Origin: UBA1479 sp038109305
GTDB lineage: Bacteria > Pseudomonadota > Alphaproteobacteria > Rhodospirillales > Casp-alpha2
Assembly: GCA_038109305.1 (NCBI GenBank)
Contig: JAYNIR010000005.1
Location: 62,001-126,000, forward strand
Reading direction: 5' to 3'
DNA length: 64,000 nt
In this document: piece after piece, positions 1-8,624 of the stretch
Layout of the letters: each line of letters begins with the position of its first letter
How positions within the stretch are numbered: position 1 is the stretch's first letter
Notes under the pieces: model-generated
What the model was told of the DNA's origin: nothing
Database searches by the model: none
Seen by the model: the letters and a program-made list of their open reading frames with translations, nothing else
Program-made: the position numbers and the translations under genes

Positions 1-622
1 CGGCGCGGCGGATGTTTTTGATGTAAGGATTGCCTTCGATGTCGCCTTCTTCCATTTCCACCGGCAGGCGCGAATTGGCGATGTCGCCGATGTTGCCGTC
101 GTGCAGCGGATAGAAGTGGGTGATGTCGAGAAGGTTTTCGATCAGCAGCAGCGAATTGGCCGGCACTTCCATCGGCCCGGTCGAAATGCTCTCCCATTCG
201 TCGTCGGCGACGATCGGCGCCGGCACGGGGCGGCGGTCGTTGCACTTGGCCGGGTCGCCGGGCCACACCCAAACGATGCCGTCCTGTTCGATCAGCGGGA
301 TCGCCGGCACCTTTGCCTGGGGCGGGATTTCACGGTCTTCCTGGGCCGGGATGCGGACGCATTTACCGGACGTGTTGTAACAGATTCCGTGGTAGGCGCA
401 CTCAAGCGTGCCGTCTTCCATCAGGCGGCCCTGGGACAGCGGAAACCGCTTGTGGGCGCAGCGGTCGTCAAGCGCCGCCATCTTGCCGTCCTTGCCCCGC
501 CAGATGACCATGCGGCGGTTGCAGATCTTGTGGCTGGTGAGCTTGCCCTTCTCAAATTCGTCGGACAGGCCCGCCACGTACCAGCAGTTTTTGACGTAGC
601 TATACGGATTGATCTGGTTCAT
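1..622 (-). CDS. Rieske-type aromatic oxygenase, alpha subunit (3' end beyond window)
   Basis: This is the terminal oxygenase of a two-component Rieske non-haem iron system, which hydroxylates or demethylates an aromatic-type substrate using electrons from a partner reductase. Reading from the ATG at 622, 207 codons are visible before the window edge. The Rieske cluster ligands are C55-x-H57 and C75-x2-H78. The motif NLLDITHFYPLH supplies H169 and H174, two ligands of the mononuclear iron. The rest of the catalytic domain is off the window. The reductase gene lies immediately upstream on the same strand, 10 bases away, so the two are surely co-transcribed. The VanA-like layout (Rieske near the N terminus) fits vanillate demethylase and related enzymes, but the substrate cannot be read from the sequence. 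Confidence 0.9.
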   Translation of the reverse strand, partial: MNQINPYSYVKNCWYVAGLSDEFEKGKLTSHKICNRRMVIWRGKDGKMAALDDRCAHKRFPLSQGRLMEDGTLECAYHGICYNTSGKCVRIPAQEDREIPPQAKVPAIPLIEQDGIVWVWPGDPAKCNDRRPVPAPIVADDEWESISTGPMEVPANSLLLIENLLDITHFYPLHDGNIGDIANSRLPVEMEEGDIEGNPYIKNIRRA

Positions 623-632
623 CTCACTCTCC

Positions 633-1652
633 CTAGATATCCAGGACCAAGGGCGATACCATGGCCCGGGCGCAACAAATAAGAACGTAGCGGTCGCGTT
701 CGCTGTCGCCCAGGACGTTGTCCCGGTGTTCGGGTTCGCCGCCGGAATAAGGCGTCAGGCAGGTGCCGCAGAACCCGTCTTCGCAGGACGTGTCGACGTA
801 ATGCCCGTGTTCGCGCAGCACTTCGACGATCGACTTGTCCGCCGGCACCTCGAGGACGTCGCCCGACCGTTTGAGCTTGATCTGAAACGGCGTGTTGGCG
901 GCGGTGTCCTTGGCGCGGTCGTCGGGCGATGAAAAAAATTCGAAATGCACCGCGCCTTCGGGCCAGTGCGCGGATGCGCCCGCCACCGCCGCCATGAACC
1001 TCTTGGGCCCACAGTAATACAGATGACGGCCGTCGGGCGCGTCGCGCAGCAGCGCCGCGATGTCCAGCCCCTTTGCCGGGTCGCCGCCGTCGTGGTGCAG
1101 GTGGACGCGCCCGGCCGCGATGTGCGGGGCGAGCCGGTCCAGAAACGCGGTTTTTTCCGGCGCGCGGGTGCAGTAGTGCATTTCCCAGTCCGCGCCACGG
1201 GTTTCAAGTTCGGCGGTCATCGCCATCATCGGCGTGACGCCGATACCGCCCGCCAACAACAGGTGGCGCTTCGCCCCGGCGTTCAGGGGAAACTGATTGC
1301 GCGGTTCCGACACGGTCACAATCTGGCCGGGGCGCAGCGTTTCGTGCATCGTCTTGGAGCCGCCGCGGCCGGCGGGTTCGTTCAGCACGGCGATCCGGTA
1401 GCGCTTGCGGTCGGCGGGATCGCTCAACAGGGAATACTGCCGGATCAAGCCAGGCGCGGCATGCACGTCGATGTGCGCGCCCGCCGTAAACGCCGGTAGA
1501 TCGACGCCCGACGGATCGGTGAATTCAAAGCTCAGGATGCCGTCGGACTCGAACGCGACGGCGTTCAGGCGCAGCGACAGCTTCCGGATGGGGCCGGCGC
1601 CGGCGGGCGCGTCGCCATCCATGGTTTCCTGCGATGGGGTCATTCCATCCAT
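633..1652 (-). CDS. PDR/VanB-type oxidoreductase (flavin plus 2Fe-2S)
   Basis: This reductase passes electrons from NAD(P)H through a flavin and a plant-type 2Fe-2S centre to the adjacent Rieske oxygenase. The 339 residues show the family order: an N-terminal flavin-binding barrel with RQYSLLSDP, an NAD-binding domain with LAGGIGVTPMMAM, and a C-terminal ferredoxin domain with CEDGFCGTC (C-x4-C-x2-C) and a later LICC. Length and order match phthalate dioxygenase reductase and VanB. The start is uncertain: ATGs at 1652, 1643 and 1622 are all in frame, and the one at 1622 has the best upstream AGGAAA. A perfect TATAAT lies just upstream on this strand at 1679-1684. Confidence 0.9.
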   Translation of the reverse strand: MDGMTPSQETMDGDAPAGAGPIRKLSLRLNAVAFESDGILSFEFTDPSGVDLPAFTAGAHIDVHAAPGLIRQYSLLSDPADRKRYRIAVLNEPAGRGGSKTMHETLRPGQIVTVSEPRNQFPLNAGAKRHLLLAGGIGVTPMMAMTAELETRGADWEMHYCTRAPEKTAFLDRLAPHIAAGRVHLHHDGGDPAKGLDIAALLRDAPDGRHLYYCGPKRFMAAVAGASAHWPEGAVHFEFFSSPDDRAKDTAANTPFQIKLKRSGDVLEVPADKSIVEVLREHGHYVDTSCEDGFCGTCLTPYSGGEPEHRDNVLGDSERDRYVLICCARAMVSPLVLDI

Positions 1653-1678
1653 TTCCGATTCAACTTTCGACCGCCGCC

Positions 1679-1684
1679 ATTATA
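1679..1684 (-). promoter_or_regulatory. Putative -10 box of the oxygenase operon
   Basis: The reverse strand reads TATAAT here, about 27 bases upstream of the first candidate start codon of the reductase gene. No good -35 hexamer is present at normal spacing, so an activator may be needed. The stretch just upstream (about 1735-1800) is markedly AT-rich compared with the surrounding DNA. Confidence 0.35.
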
Positions 1685-1861
1685 CCCGGCGCGCGGCCCG
1701 TTCTTTATTTTTTGGGTTTTCCCCAATTGGCCGCCAGACTATGCCTGAACCAAGACACCCATAAAAACGAATTTATCAGGATATTTTATATTTGTTTTAT
1801 TGAAGTCTTGCGCTTGCCTGCCTTGCCCGCGCCGGATGGCCGGGCCGCCCACACGGCTGGC

Positions 1862-1897
1862 ACCGGCCGCGCCCCAGGGAGTGGCGGCGCGGCCGGT
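1862..1897 (-). terminator. Strong GC hairpin after the TRAP binding-protein gene
   Basis: ACCGGCCGCGCC at 1862-1873 pairs perfectly with GGCGCGGCCGGT at 1886-1897, a 12-bp stem with a 12-base loop, extendable by three pairs after one bulge. It starts 13 bases after the stop codon of the binding-protein gene. No T-tract follows on the minus strand, so it may act as a 3' stabiliser or with help from a termination factor. Confidence 0.45.
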
Positions 1898-1910
1898 TGC
1901 CGGACCCGGC

Positions 1911-3011
1911 TTAGCCCGGGAACTTGAAGTCGAGCGCGCGGGCGCGGACGAAGTCCATGTCCGAGGTCGAGGTATAGATCATCTGATGTTTGCGGAACTT
2001 TGACATGCTTTCGAACGCCTTGGCGCTGTACTTGTCGACCTTGGCAAGATCGGAAATCACCTCGCCGGTGATGGTGCCGATCTTTTTCAGAATGTCGTCC
2101 GACAGCTGGTTCAGCTTGACGCCGTGCTTGTTGAGGAACGAGTCGAGCACCGGGCCGGAACGGGCCTGGAATTCGCTCAGCATCACCACGTTGGTTGCCG
2201 CCGCGCACTGTTCGACAATGGCTTTCAGGTCATCCGGCAGGCCGTCCCAGGCTTTCGAGTTGACGAAACATTCAAGGACGATGCCCGGCTCGTGCCAGCC
2301 CGGGTTGAGATAGTATTTGGCGTGGCGGTAGAAGCCCATGGAGGCTTCGCCGTACGGGTTGTTCCATTCGACCATGTCGACGGCGCCCGACGCCAGCGCG
2401 GAGGCGACTTCGGAGCCCGGCAGGTTGACCACGGTCGAGCCCATGCGCTTCAGCACCTCGCCCGGAATGCCGGGGATGCGGACCTTCAGGCCCTTGTAGT
2501 CGTTGATTGACGTGATCGGCTTGCGGGCCCAGCCGCCGTGCTGCGCGCCGGTGTTGCCGCAGGCCAGGAACTTGCAGCCCAGCTGCGCGCGGTAGATTTC
2601 ATCGCACAGTTCCTTGCCGCCGCCGTAGTAGTACCAGGCGTTGTATTCCTGGGCAGTCAGGCCGAAGGGATAGTTGGCGAGAAACTGGGTCGCCGGCGAC
2701 TTACCTTTCCAGTAGTAGGGCGCGCCGTGGCCCATTTCGACGGTGCCGCTGCCGACGGCGTCGATGGATTCGAACGCCGGCACGATTTCGCCCGACGCGA
2801 ATAGTTTGATCTCGAGCCGGCCGCCGGAACACTTGGTCACCTGATCGGCGAAATACTGCGCGCCGGTGCCCAGGCCCGGCAGGTTTTTCGGCCAGGTCGT
2901 GACCATGCGCCACTGCATGCGCTTTTGAGACAAGGCCGGCTTTGCGAACGCCGAGGCGGCGACGGCGGCGGTCGCGGCGGTAGCCGCGTAAATGAATGAT
3001 CTGCGTTTCAT
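1911..3011 (-). CDS. dctP: TRAP transporter substrate-binding protein, DctP family
   Basis: This periplasmic receptor captures a carboxylate-type ligand and delivers it to a DctQM membrane pair. The 366 residues begin with a twin-arginine-like leader (MKRRSFIYAA followed by an Ala-rich hydrophobic stretch, likely cleaved near AFAKPALS). The mature start WRMVTTWPKNLPGLGTGA is typical of the TakP (2-oxo acid) branch of the family, so an alpha-keto or similar organic acid is a reasonable guess. The membrane subunits lie at 4219-6159 on the same strand, but a LysR gene on the opposite strand separates them, so this gene has its own promoter in the divergent region 3012-3310. Confidence 0.9.
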   Translation of the reverse strand: MKRRSFIYAATAATAAVAASAFAKPALSQKRMQWRMVTTWPKNLPGLGTGAQYFADQVTKCSGGRLEIKLFASGEIVPAFESIDAVGSGTVEMGHGAPYYWKGKSPATQFLANYPFGLTAQEYNAWYYYGGGKELCDEIYRAQLGCKFLACGNTGAQHGGWARKPITSINDYKGLKVRIPGIPGEVLKRMGSTVVNLPGSEVASALASGAVDMVEWNNPYGEASMGFYRHAKYYLNPGWHEPGIVLECFVNSKAWDGLPDDLKAIVEQCAAATNVVMLSEFQARSGPVLDSFLNKHGVKLNQLSDDILKKIGTITGEVISDLAKVDKYSAKAFESMSKFRKHQMIYTSTSDMDFVRARALDFKFPG

Positions 3012-3310
3012 GAGATGATTCTCCGTGGTTTGGGGGCCGGTATGGGACCCCGTTTAAGACCAGGAGACTCGCGTCCAACCCCAACGAAAATGGCGGATGA
3101 GTCCCTTTTCAAAGGGGCGGACCGGCTGAATTGTTGATTGTCTTGTGCGTCCCACCCCACAGCACAGGCAAGTAGACGCGCAAGTGTCAGATCAGAACAA
3201 ACGATATTTTCAAATTGATTCCATTCGGATTTTTTGAACTAATAAGTCGGGGAAAAAACCAAACAGAATCAAGTGACAGAGCTTGACCGCCCCATGGGGA
3301 ACCGCATCCG
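3012..3310. promoter_or_regulatory. Divergent control region between dctP and lysR
   Basis: These 299 bases separate two divergent genes and should hold both promoters and the LysR binding sites. The second half is AT-rich. An inverted pair TTCAAA (3209-3214) and TTTGAA (3233-3238), 18 bases apart, is a candidate regulator site. I see no clear sigma-70 promoter pair. Confidence 0.45.
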
Positions 3311-4198
3311 ATGAACCTGAAACGGCTTGAAACATTTTATTGGGCGGCGACGCTCGGCAGCTTCATCGCCGCCGCCGAACGGCTGAATTCGACGCAGTCG
3401 ACCGTTTCCATGCGCATTCAGGAGCTGGAACGCGACCTCGGCGTCGACCTGTTCAACCGGTCCCAACGGACGGCCCGGGTCACGCCCAAGGGCCGCGATC
3501 TGGTGAAGCTGGCGGAACAGATATTAACCCTGTCGGCGGAAATCCGCGAACGCATGTCGGCGCCGGAGGATATTCCGGGGTATGTCCGGTTGGGCGTCGC
3601 CGAGGTGATTTCCGTGTCGTGGTTGCCACATTTGATCCGGGCGCTTCGCGAAAAGTATCCGAAAATCGTCATCGACATGGACGAAGCCCTGACCTTCGAT
3701 CTGTACAAACGTCTGCAGGACGGGCAGCTGGACTTGGTGCTGGCGGCTGAACGCCTGCCGGGCCACGATCTGGTGACGCGCTCGCTTGGCCGCGTTCCCG
3801 TCGCCTGGATGGCCAGCCCCGATCTGGCGTTGCCCGACGGCACGCTCGGCCCCGCCGAACTGCAACATTTTCCCGTGATCGCCCTGTCGCCGACGTCGAT
3901 CCACCACGCCAAGATCGAAGACTGGTTCCGCTCCGGCGGCGCGTTCTGCCGGCGCATCTTCACCTGCAAAAGCTTCGGCGTCGCGGCGTCGCTCGCCGCC
4001 GGCGGGCTTGGCGTCACGTTGCTGCCGGTCAATCAATTTCAACCAGAAATTAAATCCGGCAAGCTTCGGATCGTCGATACGGAACCGAGGATGCCGCCCG
4101 TGGAATTCACCGCGACCATGTCCATATCGGCGCTGTTGCCGGTGACGGGACTAATCGCCGATCTGGCGCGGAACGTCAGCACCTTCGATAAATCCTGA
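3311..4198 (+). CDS. LysR-family transcriptional regulator
   Basis: A 295-residue LysR-type regulator. The N-terminal winged helix-turn-helix covers about residues 1-60 (MNLKRLETFYWAATLGSF, then STQSTVSMRIQELE), and a substrate-binding-like effector domain fills the rest (from about residue 90, GYVRLGVAEVI). It is transcribed divergently from dctP and convergently with dctM, so it sits inside the TRAP locus and most likely controls it in response to the transported acid. The start is the ATG at 3311, preceded by GGGGAA. Its stop codon falls within a hairpin shared with the end of dctM. Confidence 0.9.
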   Translation: MNLKRLETFYWAATLGSFIAAAERLNSTQSTVSMRIQELERDLGVDLFNRSQRTARVTPKGRDLVKLAEQILTLSAEIRERMSAPEDIPGYVRLGVAEVISVSWLPHLIRALREKYPKIVIDMDEALTFDLYKRLQDGQLDLVLAAERLPGHDLVTRSLGRVPVAWMASPDLALPDGTLGPAELQHFPVIALSPTSIHHAKIEDWFRSGGAFCRRIFTCKSFGVAASLAAGGLGVTLLPVNQFQPEIKSGKLRIVDTEPRMPPVEFTATMSISALLPVTGLIADLARNVSTFDKS

Positions 4199-4216
4199 TC
4201 GGATTTTCCCGATCAG
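4195..4216. terminator. Shared hairpin between convergent lysR and dctM
   Basis: CTGATCGG (4195-4202) and CCGATCAG (4209-4216) form a perfect 8-bp stem around a 6-base loop. It overlaps the lysR stop codon and ends two bases before the dctM stop. Neither side has a T-tract, so bidirectional termination is plausible but weakly supported. Confidence 0.35.
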
Positions 4217-4218
4217 TC

Positions 4219-5598
4219 CTACAACAGCATCCGAGGCAGCCATTCGGCCAGCCAGGGGTTCGTCCATAAGACACCCAGCGAAATCAGCTGAATGGCGACG
4301 AAGGGGATAACGCCCCGATAAATATCGGCTGTCCTGATTTCGTCCGGCGCGACGCCGCGTATGTAAAACAGCGCCCAGCCGAACGGTGGCGTCAGAAAGC
4401 TTGTCTGCAAGTTCATCGCCATCATGACGCCGAGCCACACCGGGCTGATATCGGCCAAAAACAACGCCGGCGCGACCAGCGGCACGACGATGAAGACGAT
4501 TTCGATAAAGTCGAGAACGAAGCCCAGCAAAAACATGATCAGCATGACGACGACCATCGCGCCAGTGAACCCGCCCGGCAGATTGGCGAGAAATTCGTGC
4601 ACCATTTTGTCGCCGCCAAGCCCTCGGAAGGTCAGGGAAAACAGTGACGCGCCGATCAGAATTGCGAACACCATGGCGCTGATCCGGGTCGTCGATCGGA
4701 CCACACCCTGCATGACCGAAAAATTCAGCTGCCGTTTGACCGCCGCCAGCAAAATCGCGCCGACGCCGCCGAAGGCCGCGGCCTCGGTCGGCGTCGCCAG
4801 GCCGCCCAGGATCGATCCCAGCACCGCGACCACCAGAAACGACGGCGGCAGCAACGCCTTGGCGATCCGGACAATCAGGTCCGACGCCTTGACCCCTTCC
4901 TCGTAATAGGCGGGGGCGACCTTGGGCTTGAAAAACGCGATCACGACCAGCCACAGGATGAACAGCCCGACCAGCATCAGGCCCGGCAGCATGGCGCCGG
5001 CGAACAGGTCGATGACGCTGAAGGGTTCGATCAGGTAGTTACCCTTCGCCAGTTGCGCCTGGTTATAGGCGCCGACCAGCGCGTCGCCCAAAATAACCAG
5101 CGCAATCGACGGCGGAATGATCTGGCCGAGCGTGCCGGATGCACAGATTGTGCCACAGGCGAGCTTGGGGTCATAGCCCGCGCGCATCATCGTCGGCAGG
5201 CTCAACAGTCCCATGGTGACGACCGTCGCGCCGACAATGCCGGTCGACGCCGCCAACAGCATCCCCACCAGGGTAACGGAAATAGCGAGCCCGCCTCGGA
5301 CGCGGCCGAAGCATTGACCCATGGTGGTCAGCAGGTCTTCGGCGATGCGTGAGCGTTCCAGCATCACGCCCATGAAGACGAACAGCGGCACCGCGACCAG
5401 CACTTCGTTGCTCATGATCCCGAAAAACCGCGACGGAATGGCGTGGAAAAAGATCATGTCGAAGGCACCGAGCGACCATCCGATGAATGAAAATATGACC
5501 GCCATGCCACCAAGCGTGAAGGCGACGGGAAAGCCCGCCATCATCGCGACGCAGATCGAAAGCAGCATGATGATGCTGAGAATTTCGTTGAGCGGCAT
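4219..5598 (-). CDS. dctM: TRAP transporter large permease, DctM family
   Basis: The large membrane subunit of the TRAP transporter, which carries the sodium-coupled transport path in the inner membrane. At 459 residues it has the usual length and is a chain of about 12 hydrophobic segments, with family sequences such as VPLFVFMGVMLERS and GLATPTEAAAFG. It follows the small subunit with only three bases between stop and start, so the two are one operon. The cognate receptor is encoded at 1911-3011. It probably imports the same organic acid to which the LysR protein between them responds. Confidence 0.92.
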   Translation of the reverse strand: MPLNEILSIIMLLSICVAMMAGFPVAFTLGGMAVIFSFIGWSLGAFDMIFFHAIPSRFFGIMSNEVLVAVPLFVFMGVMLERSRIAEDLLTTMGQCFGRVRGGLAISVTLVGMLLAASTGIVGATVVTMGLLSLPTMMRAGYDPKLACGTICASGTLGQIIPPSIALVILGDALVGAYNQAQLAKGNYLIEPFSVIDLFAGAMLPGLMLVGLFILWLVVIAFFKPKVAPAYYEEGVKASDLIVRIAKALLPPSFLVVAVLGSILGGLATPTEAAAFGGVGAILLAAVKRQLNFSVMQGVVRSTTRISAMVFAILIGASLFSLTFRGLGGDKMVHEFLANLPGGFTGAMVVVMLIMFLLGFVLDFIEIVFIVVPLVAPALFLADISPVWLGVMMAMNLQTSFLTPPFGWALFYIRGVAPDEIRTADIYRGVIPFVAIQLISLGVLWTNPWLAEWLPRMLL

Positions 5599-5601
5599 GG
5601 C

Positions 5602-6159
5602 CTACACCGCTCCCTGGCTGCGGTCGGGCGCGATATCCGGGGCCGACCTGTCCATCAGGATGAAGGCGTTGCGGCCCACGCACGCGATCGCCTGCAGCGC
5701 CATTAAGGCGCAAAAGACCAGGATCGTCGATTTGAACAGGTAAAGCCCGTACATGCCGCCGGCTTCGGGCGATTCTTCAAGCCGGCTCCACGACAGGGCG
5801 ACATAAGGCCAGCTCACCCGCGCGATGACGCACAGCATCGGAATCAGCAGAACCACGGTGCCGATCAGATCGACCCAGGCCTTAACCCGGACCGATGCGC
5901 TGCGATAGAATATGTCAACCCGCACGTGGCCGTCGTGCAGCAGCGTATAGGCGGCGGCGACCATGATGATCGTGCCGTGCATCCAGACATAAATTTCCTG
6001 AAGCCAGATCCAGCCGAGCTCGAACCCATAGCGCAGCACGGCGACGGAAAACGTGGTCAGCACCAAGAACAGCGACAACCAGGAAATCACCCGGCCGACG
6101 CGTTCGTTCAGTCGGTCAATGCCGCGGACAATCGCCGCAGATGTGCCTTCGCTGATCAT
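5602..6159 (-). CDS. dctQ: TRAP transporter small permease, DctQ family
   Basis: The small four-helix membrane subunit of the TRAP transporter, which pairs with DctM. I place the start at the ATG at 6159 (protein begins MISEGTSAAIVRG) because it has a GGGGAAGAG ribosome site. An upstream in-frame ATG at 6249 would add 30 residues that look non-coding. The protein is 185 residues with four hydrophobic segments, including WIWLQEIYVWMHGTIIM, typical of the family. First gene of the dctQM operon. Confidence 0.88.
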   Translation of the reverse strand: MISEGTSAAIVRGIDRLNERVGRVISWLSLFLVLTTFSVAVLRYGFELGWIWLQEIYVWMHGTIIMVAAAYTLLHDGHVRVDIFYRSASVRVKAWVDLIGTVVLLIPMLCVIARVSWPYVALSWSRLEESPEAGGMYGLYLFKSTILVFCALMALQAIACVGRNAFILMDRSAPDIAPDRSQGAV

Positions 6160-6269
6160 GCTCTTCCCCAAAGACCGGCCGATTGAAGGGGCATCCCCGG
6201 GTGCTCTGGCCGGCCCCGTCAGATGCCTGCCATGCCCCAACCGAAGCACAAGCTTATCAGTTATCTAGT

Positions 6270-6283
6270 CGAATTAAAATTCG
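6270..6283. promoter_or_regulatory. AT-rich palindrome upstream of dctQM
   Basis: CGAATT-AA-AATTCG is a perfect 14-base palindrome about 110 bases upstream of dctQ, in the AT-rich part of the 259-base gap 6160-6418. It could be a regulator site for the transporter operon. The LysR protein of this locus is the obvious candidate, but nothing ties it to this site. Confidence 0.3.
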
Positions 6284-6418
6284 CTGGCAAATTAGAATAA
6301 TTGATCGTGACTGACCGGGTTAGCTGGGGTTGTCGCGCCGGGGCCATGTCATCGCCCATGTCGTTGCCCCGATTGTCGCCGGGCGGACGGCGGCCGTTGC
6401 GGCGGAGGCAGCCCGCCG

Positions 6419-6676
6419 TCACCCGCCCTTGATGGCGGGGAAGATGGTGATTTCGTCGCCTTCGTTCAGCATCACGCCGACCCGTTCGGAAATCGCCACG
6501 GCGTCGTCGTTCAACATCGTCATGTAACTCTCGCCGACGCCGTCGGGCAGCTTCATGGCGGTGATCGCGTCGGCTAGATCGGCGCCGTCTGCCAACGTCA
6601 GTTTACCGACGCCTTTGTCGTCGAAACCGTACGGCGAAAACGGCTCCATGGATATCAGTTTGACGATGACCTTCAT
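6419..6676 (-). CDS. MoaD/ThiS-family sulfur carrier-like protein
   Basis: A small beta-grasp protein ending in Gly-Gly (FPAIKGG), the mark of ubiquitin-like sulfur carriers such as MoaD, which donate sulfur to the dithiolene of the pterin cofactor. It lies directly downstream of the aldehyde ferredoxin oxidoreductase gene on the same strand, 97 bases away, so it is likely a dedicated cofactor protein for that enzyme, as in AOR operons elsewhere. I chose the ATG at 6676 (MKVIVKLIS, 85 residues). An ATG at 6694 would add six residues. A palindromic repeat pair lies between the two genes. Confidence 0.85.
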   Translation of the reverse strand: MKVIVKLISMEPFSPYGFDDKGVGKLTLADGADLADAITAMKLPDGVGESYMTMLNDDAVAISERVGVMLNEGDEITIFPAIKGG

Positions 6677-6698
6677 GGCCGAGATGCTTTCCATTGTG

Positions 6699-6760
6699 CG
6701 TCATTCCCGCGCGCGGGAACCCATCGATACTTTTGGACGCTCGCTTTCGCGGGCGTGACG
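6699..6760. repeat. Inverted pair of REP-like palindromic units
   Basis: Two related units lie head to head. The first (6699 onward) begins CGTCATTCCCGCG and contains the perfect palindrome TTCCCGCGCGCGGGAA. The second, on the other strand and ending at 6760, begins CGTCACGCCCGCGAAAGCG. This is the layout of the short intergenic palindromes scattered through many proteobacterial genomes. It sits between aor and the moaD-like gene and may form a hairpin that tunes downstream expression. No second copy was found in this window. Confidence 0.55.
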
Positions 6761-6773
6761 TCGGGCTAAATCG

Positions 6774-8603
6774 TTACGCCAGGCCCAGCCGCTGCAGCGT
6801 CTGGGTCGTCGGTTTGCCGTCGGGGGTCCAGCCGCGCAATTCGTAATATTCCGGCAGCATCTTGGACAAATACGCCACATGGCCCTTGCCGGCGCCGCCC
6901 TTGGCCGGTTCCTTAAACACGCGGTCGGGCAGCGTGTCGTCCTTGGCGGTGAAGCCGGCGGCGTTGTTGAACATGCGCTCCAGATTGAAGATGCGCTCGC
7001 CGACTTCCAGCAACCTTTCGACGGTCCAGTCGCCTTCGCAGGCGGCATCGATCTGATCGGCATAATCGGGCGCCTGCCATGCGGCCTTGGTAAAGGTACA
7101 GAGCCCCGATGAATCGATGGCGGCGACGTAGTCCTGGCTGTCCTTCACGATCTTCGCCTTGCCGTCGGTGGCGATGCGTTGAAAATCATCGACGAAGGGT
7201 GCTGCTTTTAAGTGGCAGGCCCCCCGGTTGGATGTGGCATAGCCCAGGGCCATGCCCTGCATGGCGCGGGGGTCGTAGCCGGGGAATTCCTGACCCTTCA
7301 CGACCATGGCGAATTCCGGGCGGCCGTATTTATCGCACAGCCGCTTGGCGCCCATGCCCAGTTCAACGCCGAAGCCTCGGGCTGAACCCGTGACTTCGGC
7401 GGCCCAGACGAGCGCTTCCGCATTGCCGAAGGAAAAGTCGCGGCCTTCGGTTTCCTTGGTGGAGATGGCGCCTTCCTCGAACAGTTCCATGGCGGCGGCG
7501 ACGGTCGCGCCGAAGGAAATGGGGTCCATGCCTTGTTCGTTGCAGACGGCGGAGGCGTAGATCGCGGCCTCCAAATCCGTTATGCCGCACATGGGGCCGA
7601 CGGCATAGGCGCTTTCATATTCCAACCCGCCGGTGACACCCCGGTGCTGCGGCTTGTCCTTGACCGAAAAGTGGTTGGGATCGATCAACGCCATGCGGCC
7701 GCAACCGATGGAGCACGCAAAGCACGCCTTGTTGCCCTGATAGGGGGCGACGCCGTCGGACTTACGCTTGGTGTGCTGTTTTTTCACATTCACGTCGCCG
7801 ATGCCGGAAAACTGAACTTCCCGGCAGTTTAGCGTCGGCAGCGATCCGTGCGCCTGGGTCACGTCCATCATCGCCATGGTGCCGAGCCCCGAATACCGCG
7901 CGCGGGCCGGGCTGGGGTCGAGGATTTTTCGTTTTGCGCGGGTGACTTCCAAAAATCGTTTCGGATCCTTCACGGCGACGCCGTGCGATCCGCGCGCGGC
8001 GATGGCTTTCAGGTTTTTCGATCCCATGACGGCACCGACGCCCGACCGGCCGGCGGCGCGGTCGCGGTCGTTCATGATGCAGGCATAGCGGACCAGGTTT
8101 TCACCCGACACGCCGATGGAGGCGATGCGGATCAACGGGTCCTGATGGCGCTGCTTGATGGCGTCTTCAGTTTCCCAGACGCTTTTGGTCCAGATGAAGC
8201 CTTCGGCGTCGTGCAATTGCGCTTCGTCGTTGAAGATCGTCAGATAGACCGGCTTCGGCGACTTGCCTTCAAGGATCAGCATGTCCCAGCCGGCTAACTT
8301 GAACTCACCGCCGAACTGCCCGCCCGAGTTGGAGCAGGCGATGGCGCCCGTCAACGGCCCCTTGGTGACGACGGAATACCGCCCGCCCGTGGACGCGCAC
8401 GTCCCTGTCAGCGGCCCGGTTACGAAGATCAGTTTGTTGTCGGGGCTGAGCGGATCGACCTTGGGGTCGACTTCTTCCGACAGGTACTTGCTGCCGAGCC
8501 CGCGCTGGCCCAGGTAGAGCTTCACCCAGTCCATGTTCAGCGCCTCGGACGTGCAGGTGCCCTCGGTCAGATTTACGCGCAATACCACGCCATGCCACGC
8601 CAT
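6774..8603 (-). CDS. aor: Aldehyde ferredoxin oxidoreductase-type tungsten/molybdopterin enzyme
   Basis: A 609-residue member of the AOR family, which oxidises aldehydes to acids (or runs in reverse) using a bis-pterin tungsten or molybdenum centre and one 4Fe-4S cluster. Cluster ligands are C294, C297 and C301 (C-x2-C-x3-C) and C502. The pterin-binding stretch DRAAGRSGVGAVMGSKNLKA and the opening WHGVVLRVNLTEG are diagnostic. A good AGAGGAG ribosome site precedes the ATG, and a TGTATACA operator-like palindrome lies 23 bases upstream of the ATG. No separate FeS electron-transfer or NADH subunit gene is adjacent, unlike the multi-subunit AORs of Aromatoleum, so the electron partner is unknown. 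Confidence 0.93.
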   Translation of the reverse strand: MAWHGVVLRVNLTEGTCTSEALNMDWVKLYLGQRGLGSKYLSEEVDPKVDPLSPDNKLIFVTGPLTGTCASTGGRYSVVTKGPLTGAIACSNSGGQFGGEFKLAGWDMLILEGKSPKPVYLTIFNDEAQLHDAEGFIWTKSVWETEDAIKQRHQDPLIRIASIGVSGENLVRYACIMNDRDRAAGRSGVGAVMGSKNLKAIAARGSHGVAVKDPKRFLEVTRAKRKILDPSPARARYSGLGTMAMMDVTQAHGSLPTLNCREVQFSGIGDVNVKKQHTKRKSDGVAPYQGNKACFACSIGCGRMALIDPNHFSVKDKPQHRGVTGGLEYESAYAVGPMCGITDLEAAIYASAVCNEQGMDPISFGATVAAAMELFEEGAISTKETEGRDFSFGNAEALVWAAEVTGSARGFGVELGMGAKRLCDKYGRPEFAMVVKGQEFPGYDPRAMQGMALGYATSNRGACHLKAAPFVDDFQRIATDGKAKIVKDSQDYVAAIDSSGLCTFTKAAWQAPDYADQIDAACEGDWTVERLLEVGERIFNLERMFNNAAGFTAKDDTLPDRVFKEPAKGGAGKGHVAYLSKMLPEYYELRGWTPDGKPTTQTLQRLGLA

Positions 8604-8624
8604 TTTTGGGGAACTCCTCTGGGG

